Shown here: piece by piece, positions 56,938 through 64,000 of the stretch | Position numbering within the stretch: position 1 is the first letter of the stretch | Layout: each line of letters opens with the position of its first letter | DNA from: RACS-047 sp031553855 | Lineage (GTDB): Bacteria; Bacillota; Clostridia; Christensenellales; Pumilibacteraceae | Assembly: GCA_031553855.1 (NCBI GenBank) | Contig: JAVBKW010000002.1 | Location: forward strand, 18,723 to 82,722 | Reading direction: 5' to 3' | Length of the DNA: 64,000 nt | Program-made: the position numbers and the translations under genes | Notes under the pieces: model-generated | Told to the model about the DNA's origin: nothing | Seen by the model: only the letters and a program-made list of their open reading frames with translations | Database searches by the model: none

Positions 56938-58455
56938 ATGGAAAACAAGGTCAATCCCGCCGCTGCAGCTCCTGCGGCGGAAGAAGAACTCGATATAAGC
57001 GAAATAGCAAGGATCCGCCGCGAAAAGCTCAAGGCCGCGGTTGAGGAAAATAAGAACCCGTTTGAAAACGTGCGGTTTATAAAGTCGCATTTAAGTAAGG
57101 AAATACTCGGCAATTTTGAAGGGTTGCAGGGTAAAAAGGTCACTATAGCGGGCAGGATAATCACGCGCAGGATCATGGGTAAGGCCAGCTTTGCCCATAT
57201 TTTAGACGGCGAGGGGCAGATACAGATATATATAAAGATCGACGCTGTAGGCGAGGAAAAGTACGAGGAATGGAAGAAGCTCGATATCGGCGATATTGTC
57301 GGCGTCGAGGGCGACGTTTTTATGACGCATAAGGGCGAGGTGAGCGTGTCAGTTTCCTCGTTTATACTGCTTTCAAAATCGCTTCTGCCGCTGCCTGAAA
57401 AGTTCCACGGGCTTAAAGATAACGATTTAAGATACCGCCAACGCTACGTAGACCTTATCGCAAACCCCGACGTTAAAAAGAATTTCTTAATGCGCAGCCG
57501 CATAATTTCGGCAATCCGCAGTTTTTTAGACGAGAGAGGCTTTATCGAGGTCGAGACGCCTATCCTGAACACTATCGCGGGCGGCGCGAGCGCAAGGCCG
57601 TTCGTAACGCACCATAACACGCTAAACCTTGATATGTTTATGCGTATCGCGCCGGAGCTTTATCTTAAAAGGCTGATAGTCGGCGGATTTGAAAGGGTTT
57701 ATGAGCTTGGGCGCATGTTCAGAAACGAAGGGATGGATATCAAGCACAACCCCGAATTTACGATGATGGAGCTGTATCAGGCGTACGCCGACTTTAACGA
57801 TATGATGGATATCACCGAAGAGATTTATCATCACGTTTTAAATAAGCTCGGCCTTCCCGACGTTATTACCTACGAGGAGACCCAGATCAATATGGCCGGG
57901 CCGTGGGAAAGGCTGACTATGAAGCAGGCCGTTCTCAAATACACCGGGCTTGATTTTGACAAAATGGACGCTAAGCAGGCGTTTGCGCAGGCCAAAAAGA
58001 TAGGCGTTGAAATCGAGGATAAGTCGGCTGCACTCGGCAATATTTTATATGCGGTATTCGACCAAAAGGTTGAAGAAAAGCTTATCCAGCCTGTGTTTAT
58101 CACAGAATACCCGGTTGAAGTCAGCCCACTGGCAAAGAGAATGGCGTCAAATCCGGATTTTACCTACCGCTTTGAGTTCTTTATCTACGCGCGCGAAATG
58201 GGCAACGCATACAGCGAGCTTAACGACCCGATCGATCAAAAGGGCAGGTTCGACGCGCAGGCTCTGTTAAAAAAGAAGGGCGACGAGGAGGCTCAGGACG
58301 CCGACGACGATTTCGTCACCGCGCTTGAATACGGTATGCCGCCCACAGGAGGCCTCGGCATAGGCATCGACAGAATGGTTATGCTGCTTACCGGCGCCTC
58401 GTCTATCCGCGACGTTATACTGTTTCCCACGATGAAGCCGCGCCTTAAAGGCTAA
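56938..58455 (+). CDS. lysS: Lysyl-tRNA synthetase (class II)
   Basis: 505 residues. N-terminal OB fold (ITIAGRIITRRIMGKASFAHILD), then class II motif 1 (FIEVETPIL), motif 2 (YELGRMFRNEGMDIKHNPEFTMMELYQAYAD) and motif 3 (GGLGIGIDRMVMLL). It has an unusual 30-residue N-terminal extension rich in Ala and Glu (NPAAAAPAAEEELDISE). AAGGAT lies before the ATG. Confidence 0.96.
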   Translation: MENKVNPAAAAPAAEEELDISEIARIRREKLKAAVEENKNPFENVRFIKSHLSKEILGNFEGLQGKKVTIAGRIITRRIMGKASFAHILDGEGQIQIYIKIDAVGEEKYEEWKKLDIGDIVGVEGDVFMTHKGEVSVSVSSFILLSKSLLPLPEKFHGLKDNDLRYRQRYVDLIANPDVKKNFLMRSRIISAIRSFLDERGFIEVETPILNTIAGGASARPFVTHHNTLNLDMFMRIAPELYLKRLIVGGFERVYELGRMFRNEGMDIKHNPEFTMMELYQAYADFNDMMDITEEIYHHVLNKLGLPDVITYEETQINMAGPWERLTMKQAVLKYTGLDFDKMDAKQAFAQAKKIGVEIEDKSAALGNILYAVFDQKVEEKLIQPVFITEYPVEVSPLAKRMASNPDFTYRFEFFIYAREMGNAYSELNDPIDQKGRFDAQALLKKKGDEEAQDADDDFVTALEYGMPPTGGLGIGIDRMVMLLTGASSIRDVILFPTMKPRLKG

Positions 58456-58461
58456 TTTAAG

Positions 58462-58588
58462 AGCGGGCTTAATATGAGGGCTGATGCGCGCTGCGTGATT
58501 TACTCCGGCTCGGCTTTAGTATTAAAGAATACGCGCCCTCGTCGTAATAAATCCAGCTGCCCGCCTGACCTCTCATCTTAAGCCCGGC
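58462..58588. repeat. Long imperfect palindrome, GCGGGCTTAA type
   Basis: GCGGGCTTAATATGAGGGCT to TGACCTCTCATCTTAAGCCC with apex TAGTATTAAAGAATAC. Same size and fold as the others with mostly different sequence, except the apex and the GCCCGCCTGACC side. Confidence 0.65.
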
Positions 58589-58717
58589 GGACAATAAGGA
58601 CAAAATATGAGGGACTTTTAGCGGGCTGTTAAACTTCAAAAAGGCAATTAAGATTTTAAAAAACAAATTATTTTTAAAGACGGGAAAAATCAAACTTTTG
58701 AGCTGTAAGGACGATCA

Positions 58718-59476
58718 ATGGATAATAAGGTCACAAAACAAAGAATAAGCGATCATTTGGAGTATGACTGGTTTAAATATCTGCTGCTTGCGGCCGTCGT
58801 GATTTTTGCCGTTGTTTTTGCTTTCAATCAGATAAACGCCGAGCGCGACGAGGAGAACATCAATATCTTTTTTGCCTGTTATGAGGAGCGCGACAACGAT
58901 TTCATACACACGGTAAAGACAAAAATGGCCAAATCAGACTACGATGAGCAAAAGTACGGCAAAAACATCATCCAAACGCTGTCGCTTGAGTTTGTTTCGC
59001 CGCGAAATGAGCAGTTCTCCACGTTATTGTCTACCCACGGCGCAATCAGCTCCGACGTTTTAATACTCGGAAAAAACTCGTTTTATAGCGCAGAGCAAGA
59101 CTCGTATGTAGGCGCGGCCGGATATCAGCCTTTCACGCAGGACATTCTCGCCCTTACAGGTCTTGATAAATTCACCGAAAAGATCGGCGACGGTAGCGGA
59201 GAGGTCGAGTTTTTGCGAATCGGCTCCGATTTTAAGCGCGTTGAAACCGGCGGCGCAGTTTATGCTGTAAGGATCGATAATTTAGCGAATGTAGATAAGA
59301 TCGCCGACTTTAAAAGCCTGACCGAGGACGAAAAGAAAACCTACCCGACTGAGTTTTATATGGTGCTTAACCGCATCGGCGTGAATATGGGCGGCTACTC
59401 GAAAGAGAAAAAGGCGCTAAACGAAAACAAGCAGACGTTCTTTGCGCTCAAAACGTTCTTTGAGATGTACGTATGA
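58718..59476 (+). CDS. Hypothetical membrane-anchored protein
   Basis: 252 residues. A short cytoplasmic start (DNKVTKQRISDHLEYDW), one membrane helix (FKYLLLAAVVIFAVVFAFNQI), then about 210 extracytoplasmic residues with no family known to me; the stretch SSDVLILGKNSFYSAEQDSYV and the mixed alpha/beta pattern recall solute-binding folds, but weakly. AAGGAC precedes the ATG. It overlaps the decarboxylase gene by four bases (ATGA), so the two are coupled. Confidence 0.65.
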   Translation: MDNKVTKQRISDHLEYDWFKYLLLAAVVIFAVVFAFNQINAERDEENINIFFACYEERDNDFIHTVKTKMAKSDYDEQKYGKNIIQTLSLEFVSPRNEQFSTLLSTHGAISSDVLILGKNSFYSAEQDSYVGAAGYQPFTQDILALTGLDKFTEKIGDGSGEVEFLRIGSDFKRVETGGAVYAVRIDNLANVDKIADFKSLTEDEKKTYPTEFYMVLNRIGVNMGGYSKEKKALNENKQTFFALKTFFEMYV

Positions 59477-60483
59477 GTATCAGCGACAAAATCCAAAAGT
59501 ACGCGGCGGCGGGATTCGACCGCTGGCATACACCCGGCCATAAGGGAATGCTTTGGGGCGACGATATAACCGAGCTTGACGGCGGAGACTTTTTTCCGGC
59601 AGGTGAGCTTGAAAAGGCTCAAAGCTATGCGGCGGCCGCGTTTAAAGCAAAACACGTCCGCTTTCTGACCGGCGGCTCAAGCATGGGAGTTAAGGCCGCG
59701 ATACTTGCCTGCGGCGGCGACATAATAGCCGGGTCAAACTCGCACCAATCAGTTTTTGAGGGCGCGGCGCTGGCAAAAAGCAAGGTCTTTGTAATAGAAA
59801 ACGAGGTAAAGGACGATCTTCCGCTTCCGCTTTCTAAAGAACAGATCGTTAAAGCTATAGAAAGCCATCCGTCCGCTAAAGCCGTTCTTATCACAAGCCC
59901 CGATTATTTCGGGCGGACTGCTAAAGAAGATATCGCGGCGGCCATAAAGGAACGCGGGCTGATTCTTATTGCGGACTCCGCGCACGGGGCGCACTTTCCT
60001 TTCAGGGACGACCTGTTCCCCGCGTCCTTTTCACAAATTGCGGATTTTTGCAATATGAGCGCGCATAAAACGCTTTTTTCCTTCACTATGGGCGCCTATC
60101 TTTGCGTCAACAACGAAAGCCTTTTGGCTAAAGCCGACGAGGCGCTAAAAAACTTAGGCACCACCAGCCCTCTCTACCCGCTGCTTGCCTCGCTTGAAAA
60201 CGCCGTTACGGCGGCTGTGCTGCAAAAAGGGTTGTACGACGGGCTTAAAAGTTTTGTTTCCGACTTTAAAAAAGAGATCAAAACGCTTGAAAACGACGAT
60301 TTTACAAGGCTTGTCGTAGACGCGCAAGCCTGCGACTTAAGCGGAAAGCAGCTGTACGACAGCTTGTTTTCAAAGGGTATAGCGGCGGAAACGTATACTA
60401 ACAGGTACGTGGTGTTCATCGCCACTCCCGCCGATGATAAGGAAAAGTTTGAAAGGCTAATAAAGGGTATTAAGGAAAGTTGA
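59473..60483 (+). CDS. Orn/Lys/Arg decarboxylase-family PLP enzyme (YaaO-like)
   Basis: 336 residues. WHTPGHKGM at the start, FLTGGSSMGVKAAILACGG, SPDYFGRTA, LIADSAHGAHFPF and the PLP Lys in NMSAHKTLFSFTMGA mark the group. It is shorter than B. subtilis YaaO/SpeA (about 480-490), chiefly in the C-terminal part, so activity and substrate are uncertain. Position just before tmk matches yaaO in Bacillus. Confidence 0.82.
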   Translation: MSISDKIQKYAAAGFDRWHTPGHKGMLWGDDITELDGGDFFPAGELEKAQSYAAAAFKAKHVRFLTGGSSMGVKAAILACGGDIIAGSNSHQSVFEGAALAKSKVFVIENEVKDDLPLPLSKEQIVKAIESHPSAKAVLITSPDYFGRTAKEDIAAAIKERGLILIADSAHGAHFPFRDDLFPASFSQIADFCNMSAHKTLFSFTMGAYLCVNNESLLAKADEALKNLGTTSPLYPLLASLENAVTAAVLQKGLYDGLKSFVSDFKKEIKTLENDDFTRLVVDAQACDLSGKQLYDSLFSKGIAAETYTNRYVVFIATPADDKEKFERLIKGIKES

Positions 60484-61107
60484 ATGAACGGTAAATTTAT
60501 AACTATCGAGGGCTGCGAGGGCGTCGGAAAAAGTACTCACGTCCGCCTTTTAAAGGAATATTGCGTCCTTAATAATATCAACGCGGTTTTCACGCGCGAG
60601 CCGGGCGGCACAGATATTGCCGAACGCATAAGGCAGATAGTTCTCGACCCTCAAAATAAGGAGATGGACGGCATAACGGAGCTGTTTTTATACGAAGCCT
60701 CGCGCCGCGAACATACTCTAAAGCTTATTAAACCCGCAATCGAAGAGGGTAAAATCGTTTTTTGCGACCGTTATACCGATTCTACGCTTGCTTATCAGGC
60801 GTACGCCAGAGGGCTGGATAAAAAAACCGTTGAATATTTTAACAAGATAGGCTCGGCGGACATCAAAATCGACCTCACTCTGTTTTTAGACCTCGACCCC
60901 GAAAAAGGGTTTTCCCGTAAGGGCGGGCCGGACAGCGGCGACAGGCTTGAGGCGGAAGGATTGAGCTTTCACAAAAAGGTCTACGAGGGTTTTAAGGAAA
61001 CGATAAAAAACAACAGCTGCAGGTTTGCCGTTATCGACGCGCAATACGGCAAGGATAAGACGCACGGCTTTATAATCGACGCCCTGAAAAAGTATAGTAT
61101 AATTTAG
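60484..61107 (+). CDS. tmk: Thymidylate kinase
   Basis: 207 residues. P-loop ITIEGCEGVGKSTHVRLL, TREPGGTDIAERIR, FCDRYTDSTLAYQAYARG and the LID side FSRKGGPDSGDRLEAEG are all present. It makes dTDP from dTMP. The ATG directly follows the TGA of the decarboxylase gene. Confidence 0.95.
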   Translation: MNGKFITIEGCEGVGKSTHVRLLKEYCVLNNINAVFTREPGGTDIAERIRQIVLDPQNKEMDGITELFLYEASRREHTLKLIKPAIEEGKIVFCDRYTDSTLAYQAYARGLDKKTVEYFNKIGSADIKIDLTLFLDLDPEKGFSRKGGPDSGDRLEAEGLSFHKKVYEGFKETIKNNSCRFAVIDAQYGKDKTHGFIIDALKKYSII

Positions 61108-61139
61108 TATTAGATTCTTAATAACGGGAGATTAAAAGA

Positions 61140-61472
61140 ATGAAACTTATTATGGCAATTATAAACGACAGCGACGTAAAAGAAGTTACAAGAGCTATGA
61201 TGAACGGAGGCTTTTACGTTACCAAAATTGGCTCGTCCGGCGGCTTTATGCGCAGCGGTATGACGACTATTATTTCCGCGGTTCACGATGAGCGCAAGAA
61301 TGCGGCCTTAGAGATCCTTAAGGTTTCTACGCACGGCAGGAAATACCTTATGAACGAATCTGTGGTAGACAGCAAGGTGAGCGCGAGCATTCCTGCTAAT
61401 ATGTCGGGCGAGATTGTTGTCGGCGGAGCTACCGTTTTTATACTAAACGTAGAGGAAAATTATAAATTCTGA
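61140..61472 (+). CDS. darA: Cyclic-di-AMP receptor (PII-like, DarA/PstA)
   Basis: 110 residues. KLIMAIINDSDVKEVTRAMMNGGFYVTKIGSSGGFMRSGMTTIISAV is the signature of DarA/PstA (YaaQ), a trimeric PII-like protein that binds c-di-AMP. The partner it controls is not known in most species. Its TGA overlaps the holB ATG. Same gene order as in Bacillus, without yaaR. Confidence 0.92.
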   Translation: MKLIMAIINDSDVKEVTRAMMNGGFYVTKIGSSGGFMRSGMTTIISAVHDERKNAALEILKVSTHGRKYLMNESVVDSKVSASIPANMSGEIVVGGATVFILNVEENYKF

Positions 61473-62446
61473 TGCAAAAGCCTCTCTTTTGCGAGCTTAT
61501 TGAAGAAAGCGCCGCTTTTAAAGCTTTATATAACGATATTAAAGCCTCAAAGCTCAGCCACGCGTATATGTTTATATCGCAGGACAGGCTGTATATGTCG
61601 CTTTTGACCTCGCTCTTTTGCGCCGGTATTTTAGCGGACGGCGATGAGCAGAGAGCGGAGCTTGTGTTTTGTAATAAGCATTCCGACCTTATCCGCCTGC
61701 CGGATGAGGGAAAATCGACGGTTTTGACGGCGGATATCGATAAGCTCAACTTTTCGCTCTATTATAAACCGGTCTACGGAAGTAAAAAGGTTTACGTTAT
61801 AGACTACGGCGAAACTATGAACGCCTCCTGCCAAAATAAGCTGCTAAAAACCTTAGAGGAGCCGCCGCCGTCCGTTATATTCATTATAAACACATCCGTC
61901 AAAGCGGCAATGCTGCCTACGGTCATTTCAAGAACTAAGGTCATAGAGCCGCCGCCGCTTAAGCTAAACGACTTATCATCTGCGCTTGAAAAAGCGTATC
62001 CGGGCAATGAAAGGATAGATTTAGCCGTTTCTGTCTGCGGCGGGAGCTTAGAGAGGGCGAATAATATTTTAACGGATAAAAAGTATTCAAGCCTGTTTTC
62101 CACCGCGCTTTCCTCGCTTTTGAATATCAAAAATTCCAAAAGCGTTCTGTTTTCCGCCTCGCAGCTGCTTGGTTATAAAGACCGCCTTGCCGAGATATTC
62201 GGTTTTTACGAGCTGATTTTCCGCGACGTTATGGTGTTTAAAGAGGCCGGAGAAGACTTAGTTATGCTAAAGAGTAATCTTGTTCAAATCAGGGAAATGG
62301 CGCAAAACTATTCAGCCGACGCCTGCGTAAATATTTTGGCAAGTATTGCTAAAGCTAATAAAAGGCTGCAATTATACAACAACGCCGCAAGCGTTGCCGA
62401 CGAGCTGCTGTTCTCGATAGCGGAAATAAAGGCCAAATATAAATAA
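61472..62446 (+). CDS. holB: DNA polymerase III delta' subunit
   Basis: 324 residues. SKLSHAYMFIS at the start, KKVYVIDYGETMNASCQNKLLKTLEEPPPSVIFIINTS and LPTVISRTKVIEPPPL are clamp-loader delta' segments; no P-loop is present, as expected. It is part of the clamp-loader with DnaX and HolA. Divergent in the N-terminal part (no zinc-type cysteines). Confidence 0.85.
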   Translation: MQKPLFCELIEESAAFKALYNDIKASKLSHAYMFISQDRLYMSLLTSLFCAGILADGDEQRAELVFCNKHSDLIRLPDEGKSTVLTADIDKLNFSLYYKPVYGSKKVYVIDYGETMNASCQNKLLKTLEEPPPSVIFIINTSVKAAMLPTVISRTKVIEPPPLKLNDLSSALEKAYPGNERIDLAVSVCGGSLERANNILTDKKYSSLFSTALSSLLNIKNSKSVLFSASQLLGYKDRLAEIFGFYELIFRDVMVFKEAGEDLVMLKSNLVQIREMAQNYSADACVNILASIAKANKRLQLYNNAASVADELLFSIAEIKAKYK

Positions 62447-62447
62447 C

Positions 62448-62545
62448 CAGAAAAGAATTCATCGTGTGCTAAAGCTGAGCCCTTTAGCGCGAACGCCACG
62501 AAGTATACGGATTACGCTAGCTCTGCCGCTTATGGATAGAGTTAA
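62448..62545. repeat. Left half of a CTAG-type repeat, broken copy
   Basis: CCAGAAAAGAATTCATCGTG then scrambled text (ATACGGATTACGCTAGCTCTGC) up to about 62545. It sits between holB and ricT. Confidence 0.55.
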
Positions 62546-62582
62546 GCCGAAATATAAATAATACACACCTTAAGGAGATATA

Positions 62583-63461
62583 ATGCCTAAAGTAGTAGGA
62601 ATAAAATTCAAGAAAACCCAAAAAGTTTACTATTTCGACGCGGGCGCGTTTGAATATGAGATGGGTACGGGCGTTGTCGTAGAAACGGCGCGCGGCATAG
62701 AGTTTGCAAACGTCGCTATGCTTCCGGCCGATGTGGCGGAGGATAAAATCGTATCGCCGCTTAAGCCTATTTTAAGGATAGCCACGGCCGACGACGTTGC
62801 AAGGGTGGAAAGGCACGAGAAAAAGCTGCCCGAAACCTTTAAAACGTGTCAGGAGCTTTTCGATAAAAGCGGTTTGAATATGAAGCTTGTAGACGTCGAG
62901 TACGCTTTCGACGATTCAAAGCTTGTAGTCCATTTTTCAGCCGAAGGCCGCGTGGATTTTAGAGAGCTTGTCAAAAAAATGGCGGGCGCGTTCCATACGC
63001 GAATTGAGCTGCGCCAGATAGGCGCGCGCGACGAATGTAAGATGATAGGGGGCCTTGGCCCCTGCGGGCGCGGCTGCTGCTGTAAGGAATACCTCAAAGA
63101 TTACACGAGAGTTTCTATAAAGATGGCTAAAAATCAGAACCTTTCGCTTTCTCCCACCAAAATCAGCGGACTTTGCGGCCGCCTTATGTGCTGCCTTGAA
63201 TACGAAAATCCGCACTACGTGGAAACAAATAAGCGTATGCCCAAAATTGGCGCGACCGTTTCTACCGCCGATAAACGCGAGGGGACCGTAATCGGGCTCA
63301 ATCAGCTTAAGGAAACCGTCAAGCTCAAAATTCCGGATAAGGACGTTTTTGTTTTTGCCGACGTTCCGCTTAAAGACGTTGTGTTCAAGGGCAGAGCCTC
63401 CGCCGCCGACGATTCCGACAGCGACGAAACCCTAGATGACGAGCTTAAAAGCCTTGAGTAA
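62583..63461 (+). CDS. ricT: PSP1-domain protein (RicT/YaaT-like)
   Basis: 292 residues. The core GGLGPCGRGCCCKEYLKDYTRVSIKMAKNQNLSLSPTKISGLCGRLMCCLEYE with its conserved cysteines is the PSP1 signature. In B. subtilis YaaT (RicT) binds a [4Fe-4S] cluster with RicA and RicF and steers RNase Y, affecting mRNA maturation. An acidic tail (AADDSDSDETLDDELKS) ends it. AAGGAG is before the ATG. A broken repeat separates it from holB. Confidence 0.9.
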   Translation: MPKVVGIKFKKTQKVYYFDAGAFEYEMGTGVVVETARGIEFANVAMLPADVAEDKIVSPLKPILRIATADDVARVERHEKKLPETFKTCQELFDKSGLNMKLVDVEYAFDDSKLVVHFSAEGRVDFRELVKKMAGAFHTRIELRQIGARDECKMIGGLGPCGRGCCCKEYLKDYTRVSIKMAKNQNLSLSPTKISGLCGRLMCCLEYENPHYVETNKRMPKIGATVSTADKREGTVIGLNQLKETVKLKIPDKDVFVFADVPLKDVVFKGRASAADDSDSDETLDDELKSLE

Positions 63462-63511
63462 TATCAGACAGCATAGCTCATCGATCAGCCGTAAATATTT
63501 TATTCATCATT

Positions 63512-63556
63512 CCATAAGGAAACGCTGAATAAATATTTTATTCATCATTTCCTTAA
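63512..63556. repeat. Minimal MITE end pair
   Basis: ATAAGGAAACGCTGAATAAA directly followed by TATTTTATTCATCATTTCCTTAAT: the two ends of the 51.6-kb element back to back without the middle. Another end fragment (AAATATTTTATTCATCATTCC) precedes it at 63492-63513. Confidence 0.65.
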
Positions 63557-63565
63557 TTTCGTAGA

Positions 63566-63595
63566 CATATAATATGTACTGTGCTATAATTATAG
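63566..63595 (+). promoter_or_regulatory. Ferredoxin promoter
   Basis: TAGACA, a 17-nt spacer (TATAATATGTACTGTGC) and TATAAT ending near 63592 lie just before the ferredoxin gene and directly after the MITE end pair. Confidence 0.6.
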
Positions 63596-63628
63596 TGTAA
63601 AAATAAAAATATAAAGGAGTAAATGAAA

Positions 63629-63799
63629 ATGCCCAGAATTATTAATGACGAGTGCATTTCCTGCGGCGCGTGTGCCGGCGAGTGCCCTGTCAGCGCGATC
63701 TCGGAAGGCGACACCACGTATGTCATCAATGAAAGCGAATGCATCGATTGCGGTGCCTGCGACGCTCAATGCCCCGTAGGCGCGATCAAAGAAAAATAA
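63629..63799 (+). CDS. 2[4Fe-4S] ferredoxin
   Basis: 56 residues, too short for many ORF finders. Two CxxCxxCxxxCP clusters: CISCGACAGECP and CIDCGACDAQCP, the clostridial ferredoxin pattern. It carries electrons for low-potential anaerobic reactions. An in-frame ATG lies six bases upstream (63623) but is only three bases from AAAGGAG; the ATG at 63629 has the right spacing and the usual start. Strong own promoter and terminator, so monocistronic. Confidence 0.95.
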   Translation: MPRIINDECISCGACAGECPVSAISEGDTTYVINESECIDCGACDAQCPVGAIKEK

Positions 63800-63820
63800 A
63801 ACATACTTTAATCAGAATAA

Positions 63821-63853
63821 AACGGCTCCGGTGATTTTAAACCGGAGCCGTTT
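63821..63853 (+). terminator. Ferredoxin terminator
   Basis: AACGGCTCCGGT (63821-63832) pairs perfectly with ACCGGAGCCGTT (63841-63852) and is followed by T residues. The intron-like sequence starts eight bases later. Confidence 0.85.
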
Positions 63854-63860
63854 CTGTTAG

Positions 63861-64000
63861 GTGCGACGAGTATGTCGCAAATCTAACGGGTGGAAGTCCC
63901 GGATGGAGGTACTCATAACCAACCATATAGTGAAACCCAAGCTGCACATCGTGAGGTGTGAGGTGAAGAAAGGGTGTAGCGAAATCTTGACCTGACGAAC
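63861..64000 (+). mobile_element. Probable group II intron, 5' end only
   Basis: GTGCGACGAGTATGTCGC is the conserved GTGYG start of bacterial group II introns, and AACGGGTGGAAGTCCCGG, ACTCATAACC, TAGTGAAACCCAAGCTGC and AAGGGTGTAGCGAAATCTTG are domain I segments in the usual order. The reverse transcriptase would lie outside the window. It follows a transcription terminator, the typical target of class C introns; whether this one is class C needs the full RNA. Confidence 0.7.

Overview
The window reads as chromosomal DNA of an uncultured anaerobic Bacillota (Clostridia-like) bacterium, probably from a gut or similar habitat. The grounds are strong AGGAG-type ribosome sites, a T-box leader, Phd/YefM and XRE regulators, a YdjI/YdjG-type module, a tmk-darA-holB-ricT cluster in nearly the order known from Bacillus, clostridial radical-SAM/TatD pairing, ferredoxins and many iron-dependent enzymes. 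I cannot name a genus. Most housekeeping genes have moderate GC with frequent GCG/CGC; the surface-protein, toxin-antitoxin and restriction regions are visibly AT-richer and look acquired.

Layout. 0-4 kb is accessory: a cysteine-rich partial gene, a lipoprotein gene split by an IS630-like element, and a toxin-antitoxin pair with a decayed toxin. 4-12.3 kb is metabolic: divergent Fe-alcohol dehydrogenase and aldo/keto reductase, an ECF S component with DUF1893, a DUF1538 transporter-like protein with two small PII-like partners, a Dabb protein, an acyl carrier protein behind a FabT-like operator, and an AlkD-type glycosylase. 12.3-18.5 kb is accessory again: an IS200-type element, small secreted proteins, and a 1233-residue secreted protein joining a HEYGH metallopeptidase domain to BspA leucine-rich repeats. 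18.5-46 kb is mainly core: SNF2 helicase, YitT, SOD, Sfp-type transferase, T-box/TrpB2, GlpK, RelA/SpoT-domain protein, MetK-LuxS, SPFH/zinc-ribbon pair, SpoU methylase, MetG-TatD-radical SAM, GyrB, GyrA. 46-48.6 kb is a complete DpnII-like (GATC) restriction-modification system. 48.8-64 kb holds tmRNA, DegV, an XRE switch, a Na/Pi cotransporter, ribokinase, PHP protein, GreA, LysS, the decarboxylase-tmk-darA-holB-ricT cluster, a ferredoxin, and the 5' end of a probable group II intron sitting just after the ferredoxin terminator.

The most unusual content lies between genes. (1) A nearly identical ~55-nt leader with a hairpin and the Shine-Dalgarno site sits before three unrelated genes (11.0, 34.1 and 56.0 kb). 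(2) Three copies of an ~85-nt cloverleaf-like repeat have arms that change in a compensatory way. (3) A superfamily of ~130-bp imperfect palindromes occurs in at least ten places, one forming the 3' end of a gene. (4) Four genes appear to be leaderless, each with -35, 17-nt spacer, -10 and exactly 6 nt before ATG. (5) A strong promoter before greA is followed at once by a hairpin and T-run, as if making a tiny RNA. All of this is read by eye; no database search was made.
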